Positions 24,301 to 35,645 are shown, counted from the first letter of the stretch. The stretch: DNA of 64,000 nt from Mycoplasmoidaceae bacterium (GCA_024407855.1 JAKSVQ010000001.1:1-64000), one strand, 5' to 3'. Notes: generated by a model not told the origin, from the sequence alone. Made by a program: numbers and translations.

Positions 24301-24665
24301 CCTTGACTAGCAGCCATTTGAATCAAAGATTCAGTCATGGCTGTATAGCTCATATTATTTGTTTTACGTGCATTTTCAATACTAGCAAAAGATCTAAACA
24401 CTCTTTTTTGAGCTTTAGCAATTTGTTCTGGGGTTTGATCCTTGCAGAAGTGTGATTTGTATTCTGCTCAGTATGTATTTCTCAATGATCGATATTCAGC
24501 TTCATCAATACCATATTCTTTATCATATTGTCCACCTAATGCATTGTATTTGTCTGCTTCAGCTGCATTGTTACAAGATGAAAGAACCAATGGTGTTACT
24601 ATCGAAGAAGCACCAATTAACACCGCAGATAGCGATGTTTTCAATAATTTTCTTTTTGTTAACAT
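21384..24665 (-). CDS. Large putative lipoprotein with internal membrane segments, unknown function
   Basis: A 1093-residue protein, not recognised. The signal peptide ends in a lipobox LVLSSC (C31). The N-terminal half is charged and mostly helical. Two hydrophobic stretches follow at about 601-645 and another at about 772-795, so this is a lipoprotein that may also span the membrane. A low-complexity Ala/Asp stretch follows near residue 800. Several TGA codons encode Trp and the gene ends at TAA. A GGAG ribosome binding site precedes ATG, unlike the neighbouring lipoprotein genes. It forms its own transcription unit with a strong terminator. Confidence 0.82.
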
Positions 24666-24758
24666 AAATTATCTCCTCAACCCTATTATATGTATATAAA
24701 AAGATATTTGAAAAAAAATAATAATTATTAAATTTATTTATAAAATAAATAATTACTA

Positions 24759-25793
24759 TTAAATAATTACATAATTCCAGTGAACAAATGAGTGATCTTC
24801 ACCCTCTTTGTTCTTAAAGAAATTTATTCACTTTGATGGGGTAGTTGCTTCGCCTTTTCTAACGTATATCGTACATTTAGATGGTTCAGCACTAATAATG
24901 CCCTCAAATATGTTAATTCCACTTCATTCTGGTATTTCTTCAAAGTATGATAAATCCAGACTTGTTAGATCGATGTTTTGACTAAAAGCTTGATTCTCAA
25001 TTTCAGTCAATTTTGCACCCATAAGTATTCTCTTAAAAGGTGCTTTAGAAAATGCATTAGCACCAATTTTTGTAAGGTTACATTCCAATGCTGGATTTCC
25101 CAATGTAGAATCAAGTTCCAACGCAACTAAATTATCTGGTATTTTTGACTCTTCACTATTAGTATCATAAAATGCGTTTGCACTGATAAAATCTATGTTT
25201 TTTGGCAGTAAGAAAAGGTCAGAATTTCTAATTTTTTCTTGTGAAACAGCATCATCCTTTCAACCGTCTAAAATGATGTGATTTTCACCATCTTCATGCG
25301 TTAAAAATACATCTTCTGTTGTTGGTGTTGCATTAACAAAATATAGATCATTTATCAACAATTTATAAATTGTTTGTAAATTACGAATTACATTCAAAAC
25401 AAGCGTGAAATGTGTTGATCAAGGTGTATTTTCAGAAAATGGTGTTTTTTCCACTCTAACAATTATTTTTTTAGTGTCCGGATTAATATTTATTTTCCAA
25501 AAATCATCATCGATTGACAAGTTATTACATATTTTTCCTTCACATGTTTGCTGATAAATAACTGGTTCAATAATATCACCTTCATTGATTGTTCCACTTA
25601 TGTTAATTTCATAATCTACATGAGGAAAAAAGTCAGTGGTGTGGTGAGAAAAACCAATGGTTTTATCAGAATCAATCGATGCTTCAAACTTAATTTTAGG
25701 AATGTAAGGATAAGTATTACATGCACTTAAAACAGTACAAAAGCCAAGGGCTGTTGCACTTCCAAATATGCATAAATACTTTCTTATTTTCAT
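24759..25793 (-). CDS. BspA-like leucine-rich-repeat lipoprotein
   Basis: A 344-residue prolipoprotein (lipobox VLSAC, C25). An N-terminal region of about 150 residues, probably beta-rich, is followed by BspA/TpLRR-type repeats such as LTKIGANAFSKAPFKRILM and LTEIENQAFSQNIDLTSLDL. The C-terminus, SKWINFFKNKEG then a final Trp, matches an end-cap pattern that recurs in the neighbouring repeat proteins. Such proteins usually act in adhesion. TATAAT sits exactly 6 bases before ATG and there is no Shine-Dalgarno sequence. Confidence 0.82.
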
Positions 25794-25799
25794 AAATTA

Positions 25800-25805
25800 A
25801 TTATA
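25800..25805 (-). promoter_or_regulatory. -10 box, leaderless-type promoter
   Basis: TATAAT followed by TAATTT and ATG, placing the start codon at the expected transcription start. Confidence 0.55.
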
Positions 25806-25834
25806 TAAATTTGGTTATCAAAACTATTAAATAA

Positions 25835-25840
25835 TATAAT
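25835..25840 (+). promoter_or_regulatory. -10 box, leaderless-type promoter
   Basis: TATAAT followed by AAATCT and ATG of the lipoprotein gene at 25847. It has the same 6-base spacing as the divergent promoter 30 bases away. Confidence 0.55.
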
Positions 25841-25846
25841 AAATCT

Positions 25847-26569
25847 ATGAAGAAAAAAATACCTTTTGGAATTGTAATTGGTCTTTCAACTGCTTTAATG
25901 TCAGTATCTACTTTTTCTTGTGCAAAATATGAATCTTGTTCATATGTTGGTCTTTATGAGGAATATGAGCCTAACTATACCCCATACACTGAATCTACAA
26001 TCATTGCACAAAAAACGCTAGATGCATATATGAGCAATGAAAATCGCAAGCAAATGATTTGCCAAGATTTATTGAATACAATAAACTTTATTTATCGTCC
26101 TTATGAGGCTGAAGTGACTAACTACGAATATTTTGTTCAATTGAATGATTTGGTTGAAAAAACTACAGCAACATCAACTGTATATGTTTTGTCATACTAT
26201 ATGTCCATAAGGGCTTCAGTTAATCATCAAAAACTTTTTGAAATACAAGTGAAAAATCTACCATATTGAACAGCCACTGATCCATTTGAACCAGCAAATG
26301 ATGGTGATGATTTTGATTTATACTTCTGTCCTACTAAATTACATCTTCATAATCATGAACTTGTTTGTGACCCAACATTTTGACTCGATATGGATTTCGA
26401 AGTAATCCAAAATAGGTGAAACATTGATGGTGAACTACTAGATTGGAATGTATGAAATCATAAATGTCTCGACATATGAGAACAAGAAAAATTTATTGAA
26501 GATGATTATGCTGCACCAATGCTTTTTATCTACCCTCATTTTTTCTGCGAAACGGAAATAACAAAATAA
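25847..26569 (+). CDS. Putative lipoprotein, 240 residues, unknown function
   Basis: Not recognised. The signal peptide ends STFSC (C25), a relaxed lipobox. The mature protein is acidic and unusually rich in Trp, Tyr and His in its second half, with many Trp coded by TGA. After the signal, a Glu/Tyr/Pro-rich linker and a segment like KTLDAYMSNENRKQMICQDLL resemble the corresponding part of the lipoproteins at 2123, 36910 and 39067. A 12-bp palindrome at the stop may be the terminator. Confidence 0.78.
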
Positions 26570-26584
26570 TCTAGATTATTTTGT
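26561..26584 (+). terminator. Probable terminator (12-bp palindrome)
   Basis: ACAAAATAATCT / AGATTATTTTGT is perfectly self-complementary and overlaps the stop codon. It is immediately followed by the -10 box of the next gene. The T-tract is weak. Confidence 0.5.
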
Positions 26585-26587
26585 TTA

Positions 26588-26593
26588 TATAAT
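26588..26593 (+). promoter_or_regulatory. -10 box, leaderless-type promoter
   Basis: TATAAT followed by AAAACT and ATG of the LRR lipoprotein gene at 26600, with 6-base spacing. Confidence 0.55.
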
Positions 26594-26599
26594 AAAACT

Positions 26600-28684
26600 A
26601 TGAAATTTGGTAAACTATCAAAGTTTATATTTGGTTGTTTAGCTGCATCACCATTGGTATGCACTCCATTATCTTCATGTAGTCCGCAAATAGCTGATGA
26701 AGTTGTGACAGTTGAAACGAAAAGTTTGGTTACCGCTGACTACAATTTTTCTATAAATTTTGATTTCCATTTAGAAGTCAATCCAACAGTTTACATTCAA
26801 GTAATGAATTTATCTACTCCTGCAATGTGAATTAATGGTAAAGTGATTGATCTTAAAAATAACCATGGTTCAATCAACTTTGGCATTTCTGACTCTATTC
26901 ACGATAACTCATCTTTTTCTTTCAATATCCGTTTTTGATATACAGATAAAAATGGCAAACAACACAACTATACTATTTACAATTTCTTTGTTTATTTCTT
27001 AACAGAAATTGTCCAAGATCTTGATCCAATTGAACTAGATTCTCGTCATAAAGAGAATACTGATAACCACGCTTATGAATTCACAGCAATACTTGATAAT
27101 GCACCAAAATCAAGTACAGCAAGTATATTTATTATCAATGACATTCATCATAAAATAAATTTACTAGATGGTGTTGTGGAAATTGTCCCTTTTGGCAATA
27201 AATACAAAATAACAATTCCTTTAGAATTAGATTTAAGTGTATTCCAACAAAATGTCTTTGCCTTTGATATCGGAATTGAGTTTACTAATTCGTTTGGGGA
27301 AAACCAAAGACAAATATTTTATGGCTGCACTATCAAATTTACTAAAACTGAATTTGATTCAATCCCTGAAGAATATTTCGATATTAGTAAAGAGACTAAT
27401 GGAAATGTTATTTTATATGGATTGAAAGACAGTGTTAGCGAGTTAGAAGCCGGTGCATATAATACTTTGTCTGTCCCTGAGGGCGTCACACATATTGATG
27501 ACTGAGCGTTCACTGATACAACTTGGTTTAATGGAATTAATAAATTAATTATCCCATCATCGGTAAAATCGATTGATAGCAAAGCGTTTGGGGGACTTAC
27601 AAACTTACTTGAAATTGATTTAACTTCTTACGGGGAAGAAGGTCCTGAATGAGCTGATGATGGCATCAAAATATTTGATCATGAAACTCTTCACACTCAA
27701 GGCGGTTATGTTTGGACTGGCCAATGAAATGATCCAAATATCAAAGATTATGTTAGTAGTTGGGGTTTATTGCCTTTATGAAATGGTTTTTACGATGAAA
27801 TAATTTCAAAACCTAATGATTTTACATATGCTAGCACTACCGAACAAAAAATTATTACTGGTTTGAATCCACAACAAGAAGAACGCTGAAAACATATTAA
27901 GGTTATCAAACTACCTGATACAACAATAAAAATTCAAAAAAACGCATTTGAAAAATTTAAGGGCGAAATTCCATATGAAAGTCCTGACTCAACACCAGAA
28001 AATCCAATTTATGAAACTCGTCGTCTTGTTATTAATGAAAAACTAGAAGAGTTCGCTGGTCATGATTTTGAAAATGCCGGTATTTCTGGTCCTATTATTA
28101 TTTCTTCTCAACAAATTACTGAGCTCCCTGTATCAACATTCTCTAATATTACGAATTATGGTTGGCCTGGTCTGATGGACGTTATTACAGAACCATTAGA
28201 TATTAACATATCTCATGCTAACAATCTAGAGCTAATTGAAAAATTTGCTTTCGCATTTTCACCTGTGTCTAATTCAGTACTTACATTACCTGTGGGTGTT
28301 AAGAAAATTGACGACTTTGCTTTCCATCAAAACAAATGTGAAACGATTGTTTTAAACAAATACCTAATGGAAATGGGCTTGTTTGCTTTTGGTGATGCTA
28401 TGTCTGAACCACTAGTCCCACACATATCAATAATAGATTTGGCTTGTTATGACGAAATTATTGATCCTTCAGCAAAACCAAAAACTATGTTACCGCCTTG
28501 ATTTGACAATGCTGACGATGCATTTACTGGAAATTGCAAATCTGTAGGTACAATAATCTTTAGTAACGAAGCATGAACAGAAATTTCTGAAAAAGATGAA
28601 CCAGATGAATGGTTATCTGATTTTAAATCTAATCACGGCATTCCACAAGCTTGAAAAGTTGAGACTGTTACTACGCAACATTAA
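26600..28684 (+). CDS. BspA-like leucine-rich-repeat lipoprotein with N-terminal beta modules
   Basis: A 694-residue prolipoprotein (lipobox PLSSC, C27). Residues about 30-255 look like two tandem beta-sandwich-like modules of about 110 residues. BspA/TpLRR repeats then follow, for example VKSIDSKAFGGLTNLLEIDL, LELIEKFAFAF and VKKIDDFAFHQNKCETIVL. Two end-cap-like segments occur, one in mid-protein (near SSWGLLPLW) and one at the C-terminus (DEWLSDFKSNHGIPQAW). The likely role is surface adhesion. Its stop overlaps the convergent gene by 14 bases. Confidence 0.83.
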
Positions 28685-30278
28685 TGTAGAACACTGATTT
28701 TGGTGACTCAATGGATTTTTGTTTATAAAAGAATTCCATTGCATCTTCATATATCCCAGGTTCTGGTAAAGGTGAAATTAATGTCACCTCCACAGTTATT
28801 GTGTGCATTATCCTATTAATTATTAATTTTCGCGTAGAAGGTATAAAGTGTTTTACTCTTTTATCTTCTACTATTTCAACTCAATATGGGGTAAAGTGAG
28901 CAGTTAAATATTTTTCATCAAATTCTTCATCAATGCATTCATATAAGAATGGACCAATTGTGGCCACACCACCTTCACATGTATATGTTTTGTTATCAGG
29001 CTCTAAAATGCTTGTAATAGGCATTGGAGCAGTAATGATTTTTCACTTTCCTGATGAAATACTAATTCCATTATCTTCTAGAAAGTTTCGTCAATCTTTA
29101 CTTATAGCATTTTGTGAGTCAAGGACAACAACTCCACCTTCATAACTACAGTTTTCAAAAATGTGTCGACCTTTTCATTGTGGTAACTCATCGTCAACTT
29201 TATATTCTGAGAAATCAATGTAATTTAAATTAAAGTTATCAGCAAATGCATAGTCTCGAACATCCTGTACTCCGTCAGGAGAGAATTTTAGTGAAGTAAA
29301 TCCACAAGATGAGAAACAGTTGGCTGGTATTGTTTTTAAATTAAATTTTGGTTCTCATAATTGTAGGTCCATTTTTGCATCAAAAGAGAAACAGCCCTCA
29401 CCCATACTAATTATTCTAAAACTATCAGACCAAGTTTTTAATTCAGAACATTGGAAAAATGCATTCTTACCAAATGATAGGCTCATTCCTTTGATTGGTA
29501 TTTTTATAAATTCAAGGTGTTCACATAATTTAAAGGCTTCATCACCAATCATTGTTGTTGCTGGTGATAAAAACAATTTTCTCACACCGCTTGAAGCAAA
29601 TGTACCATTTGAGATATATGATAATGCCCCACTAAATTGCATGTTTACAGTCTCAATAAGTGAACATTCACAGAACGCAAATTCACCAATGTATGTTAGT
29701 TCTGATCCAAACACTAAATCACTACTTAAGTTTCGGCAGCGATAAAATGCGAATGATCCAATATGTCTGATATACGATGTTCAGTCAGTTGAAAGTTGGC
29801 CATCTTTCAAAACATAAATTTTAGATAGCAATGGAGTATCACAGAATGCAAAATCTGCAATATTCGTTGGCGAATTTTTGAAAATAACTCCCGTCAAAGA
29901 AGAGCAAAATGAAAAACAATTTGTTGGTATTTCACGAATGAAATCATTTAGTTCTATTGTTCCAGAAATACCACTGTTGTTCATAAAACATTTTTCACCA
30001 AGATACACTTTTAGTTTTTGTCCGTTATGATCAACATAATTTGGAATGACAAGATTGTATGCATGGATACTAATACCAGAAATATAAGTGATTGTTCCTT
30101 TTATTCCATCAATCACATAATCATTTTCAGCAAAAGAACCTAAGTTCACACCTTCTCAGTCAGTTCCATCTACCCTTTTTCCTGCTTGTTCTGAACATGA
30201 TACAAAAAGTGGAGACATTGTTAGTGTTGTTGTAAACAATGTTGATGACAATAAGATTGTAAATAATTTTCTTCTCAT
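28671..30278 (-). CDS. BspA-like leucine-rich-repeat lipoprotein
   Basis: A 535-residue prolipoprotein (signal ending PLFVSC, C28). BspA-type repeats run from about 60 to 390, for example LTYIGEFAFCECSLIETVNM, IADFAFCDTPLLSKIYV and TMIGDEAFKLCEHLEFIKI. An end-cap-like segment follows (SKDWRNFLEDNGISI), then about 100 residues without repeats. It starts one base after the stop of the Ig-like lipoprotein gene and is the last gene of a three-gene unit. No terminator is evident, and the 3' end overlaps the convergent gene. Confidence 0.82.
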
Positions 30279-30279
30279 C

Positions 30280-31566
30280 TTACACCCACTCCAAGAAAAA
30301 TTCTATTGTACAGGCTACGTATTCCTTTTTATGTAATTTAGACAAGAATGGATCAATTACCTTGATTGTAAATAGTTCTAATCTTTCATAATTTCAATAA
30401 TCGGCCGTATGCTCTCTATCAGTTAATGTAAAAGTGTAATCCATATCAAATGAATAGTATTGGAAATTATCAAGAGGTCTTATATTCATTTTTGGTTTAA
30501 ATGTTTCACCAATTCCTGGTGTAATAGATAGCATCTCTTCAATTGATGGATCTAACTTTGATGAAGGTTCAATTCTAAAATCATAATCCATATATTCTAG
30601 CTTAGGACGGAAACAGTATATTGACGATAAAGTGCCAGTATATATTCCAGTTTTTGCAAATGCTGGACAATATAAATTGCATGAATAGTCATTTTCAGCC
30701 AATCTTTTTACTGTATGAATATCATTTGGGTCCATTGGATAATACAAAATGTTTGTAATAGCTGAATCATGTTCTCTTGGGTTAAAGAATAAATTGAAGT
30801 TAATGATTAATTTAATTCTTGGATCACATGCAAAAGAAACAATAATTTGGTCAAACACAGCTGTTGGATCGTAAGTTGTGAAGCTAGGGATTTGATCAGT
30901 TCATGTTCCATCATCATATCCATCTCATGATATACCATGCGCAGCATATTTGCCATTGGCTAATTGGAATGATTGATAAGGTAAGGATTGACCACTAATA
31001 ATTGGTTTAAAATCAATAAATGATTTGAATGGGTCTGGTTTTGGAGCAAAATCCATTTCAAATAAATTAATGTGTTCTTTAGTCACATAAGTGAATGTGT
31101 CTAATTTCTCTAATGGCATTGAACAAATATTGTGTTCCAAATCTAAATATCTTACCTCATTGTTATAAAAACCTTGGAAATCATATGTTGGTAAAGGCAA
31201 AATAGATATATCACAAATTGTGTAAACTGATGAATGTGAGGGTGCAGAAGCTCTTACTCTTATATTTTCTAATTCTGGTATAGCTAAGTTTGGTGATGCA
31301 TGCAAAACACCTTGATTATCAATAGTAATCTCTGGGTGTGTATTATCTACTAATTCCCATTTAAGATTATTTGTTCTTCTTCCTGAAGGAAAAACAACAG
31401 CTCTAATTGGAATTGTCTCACCTGGTCTAATTGTGTTTGAATCAGGGAATAATTGAATATTTTGTATATCATCTCCAATAGAACAAGATGTGCAAGAGAC
31501 AATCATTGGTGTCAATGATGATAGACCGAAAATGGTAGAGTTAATAATTTTATGTATTTTCAACAT
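30280..31566 (-). CDS. Lipoprotein with a bacterial Ig-like (BIG2-type) domain
   Basis: A 428-residue prolipoprotein (lipobox MIVSC, C25). Residues about 35-125 fit the BIG2 pattern: NIQLFPDSNTIRPGETIPI, then KWELVDN, ITIDNQGVLHA and VYTICDISI. The remaining 300 residues are beta-rich and not recognised. It is the middle gene of a three-gene unit with 1-base gaps on both sides, so it is probably made with the two LRR proteins. Confidence 0.75.
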
Positions 31567-31567
31567 A

Positions 31568-33838
31568 TTAACTTATCTCCTCTACAGTTCAACCAGTTGG
31601 AAGTCCCATATTTCTAAATAAACTTTGCCACTCTTGTTGATTGTGACCACTATCTTTTTGATAATAAATTGTTCCAGATGAGTTTTCAAGAGCAAGAGAC
31701 TCGCTGCAATATTCCATATGACTAAATTGCTCAAATGAAATCTTTGTCGCATCTATTTGTTTAAGATTCATATTTTTAAATGCTTCTTCATGAATCGAAT
31801 TTAATTTTGCATTTAAAACTAATTTTTTAACTTCAATTCCTTCGAATGCTCTCGTTCCGATATATGTTAGTTCTGATGGTAGGTTAAATGTTCCTTGTCC
31901 ATCATTTGATGATAAAGTAGTTAACAATGAACATCCACTAAAAGCGTAATGCCCAATGTGAGTGATGGTATTTGGTAGAGTAAATAACCCACGTAGGTGG
32001 TTGCAATTTAAGAACGCTTCATCTCCTACTCACGTTAACTCACTAGATAATCTTAATGCTCCAGTTAGGGCATCGTTTTTTCTAAATGCACCATCACCAA
32101 TCTCTTTTACTCCATTTGATAAATTAATTTCTCAATATTTAAAATCTTCTGGTTCTGTTGGAAGAACAAAAACCTCTTTAAATGCGTCAGGAAAAATATA
32201 TTTAATATTTTCTGGGCTTTGAATAATCGAATATTCATTCTTTTTTTCAGCAGCTTCTGAAGTTAAACCCACTCAAACTGTGTTGCTTCTAATTTGATTA
32301 AAATCATCATCCTCAAATGGTTTAGGAGGGGTAGCTGGTTGAAAAATCCAACGAGTGTTGTCCGCAAAATCACCAACTTCTTGATTTAATCCGTCCACGC
32401 CTAGGTTGTCAAATAATTCTTCTCATAGATGTTTACTTGCTACTTGCTGGGCAATAATAATAGAACCAGTTTTGCAAATATTACTAAACGGTTTAGTATT
32501 TCATGAATCACGTTTTCATTTAGTGGGTACTATTGTGGCCCCAAAAGACGCAACATCAATTAATGATAATTTTGTACAACCATTAAATGCACCTTGACCC
32601 ATGGTTGAGTCCGAATCGCATCCTAATATGGCTAAATCAGTCATACCAGAGCAATTTTGAAAACAACTATCTCCAATTCCCTCAATTCCACCACCAATGA
32701 TTAATTGATTAATTCTTGAACATCCATAAAATGCTTTTGACTTAATGTCTTTAATCGTCGCAAGTTCTAATAAACCCTGAATTCCGTTGCATCCTTCAAA
32801 TGCACTGCTTTCAACGGTTTGAACATTTGACATATTAAGAGCAATATGACAATTTGTTATTTTGTTTTTAAAAGCATCAGACTTAATTGTTTCAACTGAA
32901 CTAGGTATTTTCATTTGAGAATATTTATCAATTGATGTCGTTGAATAGAATTCATCAGTAAAACCTAATAATGTTTTTTTCTCTTCATCATCTTCGTCAA
33001 ATTTAAAATATTTTTCTGGCAATATATTAACAATATTTAAACCATATATAACTGGTGCAGTGTTAGGAAGGCTTTGTCTATTAAATAAACAATTTCTTCA
33101 TTCTTGCTCTGAACAATCACCTAGTATTGTATCAGCTGTTTTATTCCCTACGAAAAGCTTTCCAATTCCATAAAAAATATGATTTTCTAATTTTAATCAA
33201 GAAGGGATAGTGGTTAAATCTGTAAAATCTAACTTAGAAATATTTCCACTTTCTTCAAAGGCATATTCATCAACTGATTCTAGTTCCTTAGGGAAAAATA
33301 CTTCTGTGATAAACTCACATTCAGCAAAAGCTCTTTTTCCAATATGACGAATAGATCTTGGAAGTAATAATGGTCCTGTTAGTCCAGAACCAACAAATGC
33401 TGAATCACCAATATTTGCTATATTAATCTTTTCTGATTGTTCTAACTCATATAAGTTTGTATCAGTTAGTCCATGGCAAAAAGCAAACGCACCGTTACCA
33501 ATTGTTGTTAATGCTTCATTAAAAACAATTTTCTTAACATGAGTGCTTATTCCATCAAAAACATAAGGAAATGCAAAGGGAGCGATTGTTGTTACTGTCT
33601 CAGGAATAACTAATGTGTTGTAATCGTAAATGTCACTTTGTCTAACCTTATTGGTAAATCCGTATAAAATAGTTTCATCATCACTTAATAAAAGGTATTT
33701 TCTAGGAATGGGGTTATCAGATTCATTCCTTTCTGCCAATATTGTTGTTGTAATTGTTGCACAAATTGAAACAGACCCAGCAGCTATTACAGCGCAGGGG
33801 AAAAATATCGCCTTATTGAATCTTTTACACTTTTTCAT
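31568..33838 (-). CDS. BspA-like leucine-rich-repeat surface protein, 756 residues
   Basis: The largest LRR protein here. The N-terminus is a signal or anchor segment; the only candidate lipobox, GSVSIC (C26), is atypical, so it may be membrane-anchored rather than lipidated. Three repeat blocks are visible. Examples are LTTIGNGAFAFCHGL, IRHIGKRAFAECEFITEVFF, IEGIGDSCFQNCSGMTDLAI and ITHIGHYAFSGCSLLTTL. Each block ends in a cap-like segment with a Trp and an Asn/Gly-Leu-Pro stretch; the last is WQSLFRNMGLPTGW. It is first in a three-gene unit. A TATTAT box lies 6 bases before ATG and no Shine-Dalgarno sequence is visible. Confidence 0.85.
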
Positions 33839-33863
33839 ATGTAAATAATAATATAATTATATT
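33839..33863. promoter_or_regulatory. Compact divergent leaderless promoter pair
   Basis: Only 25 bases separate two divergent ATG codons. On the plus strand TATAAT (33852-33857) is 6 bases from ATG. On the minus strand TATTAT (33845-33850) is 6 bases from ATG. There is no room for 5' leaders. Confidence 0.55.
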
Positions 33864-34961
33864 ATGATAAAAAAACCTTATAAGATTTTTTTAGGTCTCA
33901 TTTCAGCAAACATTTTGCCGCTGTCTTTTTTGCCCTTAGTTGCGTGCAATAATAATGAAGAAATAATTGAAGATCCAGTAATTTCTTATCCAACAAATGA
34001 TTATTTTGAACAAAAAATCTTACAAGATGGTTCAATGTATGTCATCATCCCAGGTTTTTCTTATAAAGACTCATTAGAAAAAAATAAATTAATAGTTACT
34101 TCTTCTTTCCCTACAAGTCCAGTGAATTTTCAACCAACAATTTACAATTGAGATTCAATAAATAAAACATTTTCTATTGTTTTGTCAACAGCTATTTCTC
34201 CTATAGGAACATTTACTGGAAGCTTAAAATTTTCCTATAATGCAGGACAAATCCAAACAGAAGGTGAACATGATTTTACTATAAAACTAGACACCTATCG
34301 TTCAATTGCGACACCAGAAAATATTGATGATAAACAATACCTCAATCAAACTGGTTGTGCAACTTTCACATTTTATCGATTTGAGTACAACAATTTACCT
34401 GACTTATCTAAATTAACAGTTTCTTCTACTTTTGAACAAGCAGGAACAACATTTACTTATAAAGTCATTAATGCAACTTACTCAACATTTGATTTAGCTT
34501 TATCAGTTAAAGACGCAACACCAGCTCAACTATCAGGAAGACTAATTTTCTCTTATGACGGTGTACAAATCACAGAAGCGCCTGATGTGGAATTTAGTAT
34601 TAATATGCTTCATGCTGCAGAAATCTATATTCCAGATGATGTTAAAGATCGAAGTATTGACCTATTAGTAAATCCTGATGCTATAAGTGTTGCAACATTT
34701 AGAAACTTTAGATACAGCAATATTCTTGATCCTGAAAACATTGAAATTCGTGGTGGTTGAAGCCCAACTATACTAGCCGAAACTGCCCCTCTAATAACTA
34801 TTGCAAATATTAATAAAACATTAAAAACGTTTGATGTAAGAATTGAATTTAATAAATTGAAAAATAAGAGTCGTGTATCCTTTTTTCCATCATTTACTTA
34901 TAATAACGAAGTCGTTCTACAGATTGGTGATGAAGATATCTTTTTAATAACTTTTAGATAA
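33864..34961 (+). CDS. Lipoprotein with three tandem diverged beta-rich modules
   Basis: A 365-residue prolipoprotein (lipobox PLVAC, C28). After the signal the protein falls into three modules of about 105-110 residues sharing the order: FxxFxYxxxxDxxxLxVxS, a Tyr-Asn or Asn-Ala-Thr segment, then GxLxFSYxxxxI. The module pattern resembles the N-terminal part of the LRR protein at 26600. I do not recognise a named domain; an extracellular Ig-like fold is an inference. It is convergent with ispD, with 8 bases of overlap. Confidence 0.78.
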
Positions 34962-35571
34962 TACGACTAGTCCTTAATAAATCTTTTTTATTTGTTATTT
35001 TAAAGTTGTCTTGTTTATTTGAAGAAATAATAAAATTATTCTTCTCTGGTTTTAGGTTTAAATATGTAAATAAATCCCTACCTTTGTGATTAAATTTTTT
35101 TGTATTTTTATATATAAAATATGAAAAAAATTGTGGTGTTTGTATGTTATATTTTCCCAATCTTAAATCGTTGTTATTGGCTGGACCAATATAACATAAT
35201 GTTCCATAGTTTTGTTTAGAGTTAAGAATCCGTAAAATATCTTCCGGTTGGAGATTAATTCTTGCAGCATCATGAACAATGATTCTGTCATGATTTTTAA
35301 TGTTAGAAATTGCTTTTAATCCGTTTTCAAAAGATTTATTGCGGTTGTTTCCGCCAGCTACAATTTTTATTTTTAAATTACTAGTAGAAAGATCATTTAA
35401 ATATTGTTTAGGAACTACTAAAATAATCTGTTTTATTTGTTTAAAAGAATCAAATAATTCTAGGCTATATTTATAAATAGGTTTTTGTTTAATTTTTATA
35501 AAACATTTAGGTGTCTTACAACCTAATCTTTTCCCATCACCAGCTGCTAAAATTATTACATAATTTGCCAT
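34954..35571 (-). CDS. ispD: 2-C-methyl-D-erythritol 4-phosphate cytidylyltransferase
   Basis: MEP-pathway enzyme that joins CTP and methylerythritol 4-phosphate. The protein is 205 residues, slightly short. The nucleotide-binding ILAAGDGKRLG, PKCFIKIKQKPIYKYSLELF and IVHDAARI blocks are typical. The start at 35571 gives MANYVIILAAG, the usual N-terminus; an upstream ATG at 35622 would add 17 residues across an apparent promoter (TATAAA 10 bases before ATG) and is not preferred. Confidence 0.9.
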   Translation of the reverse strand: MANYVIILAAGDGKRLGCKTPKCFIKIKQKPIYKYSLELFDSFKQIKQIILVVPKQYLNDLSTSNLKIKIVAGGNNRNKSFENGLKAISNIKNHDRIIVHDAARINLQPEDILRILNSKQNYGTLCYIGPANNNDLRLGKYNIQTPQFFSYFIYKNTKKFNHKGRDLFTYLNLKPEKNNFIISSNKQDNFKITNKKDLLRTSRII

Positions 35572-35645
35572 ATATAAATATTTTATACTTTTTAGATATT
35601 TTCCTATACAATTAAATAGCATAAATTCTTTTTATGCAAATTAGC

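Noticed and set aside
35572..35622. Longer N-terminus for ispD
   Set aside because: It would cover the -10 region, and the family begins at MANYVIILAAG.
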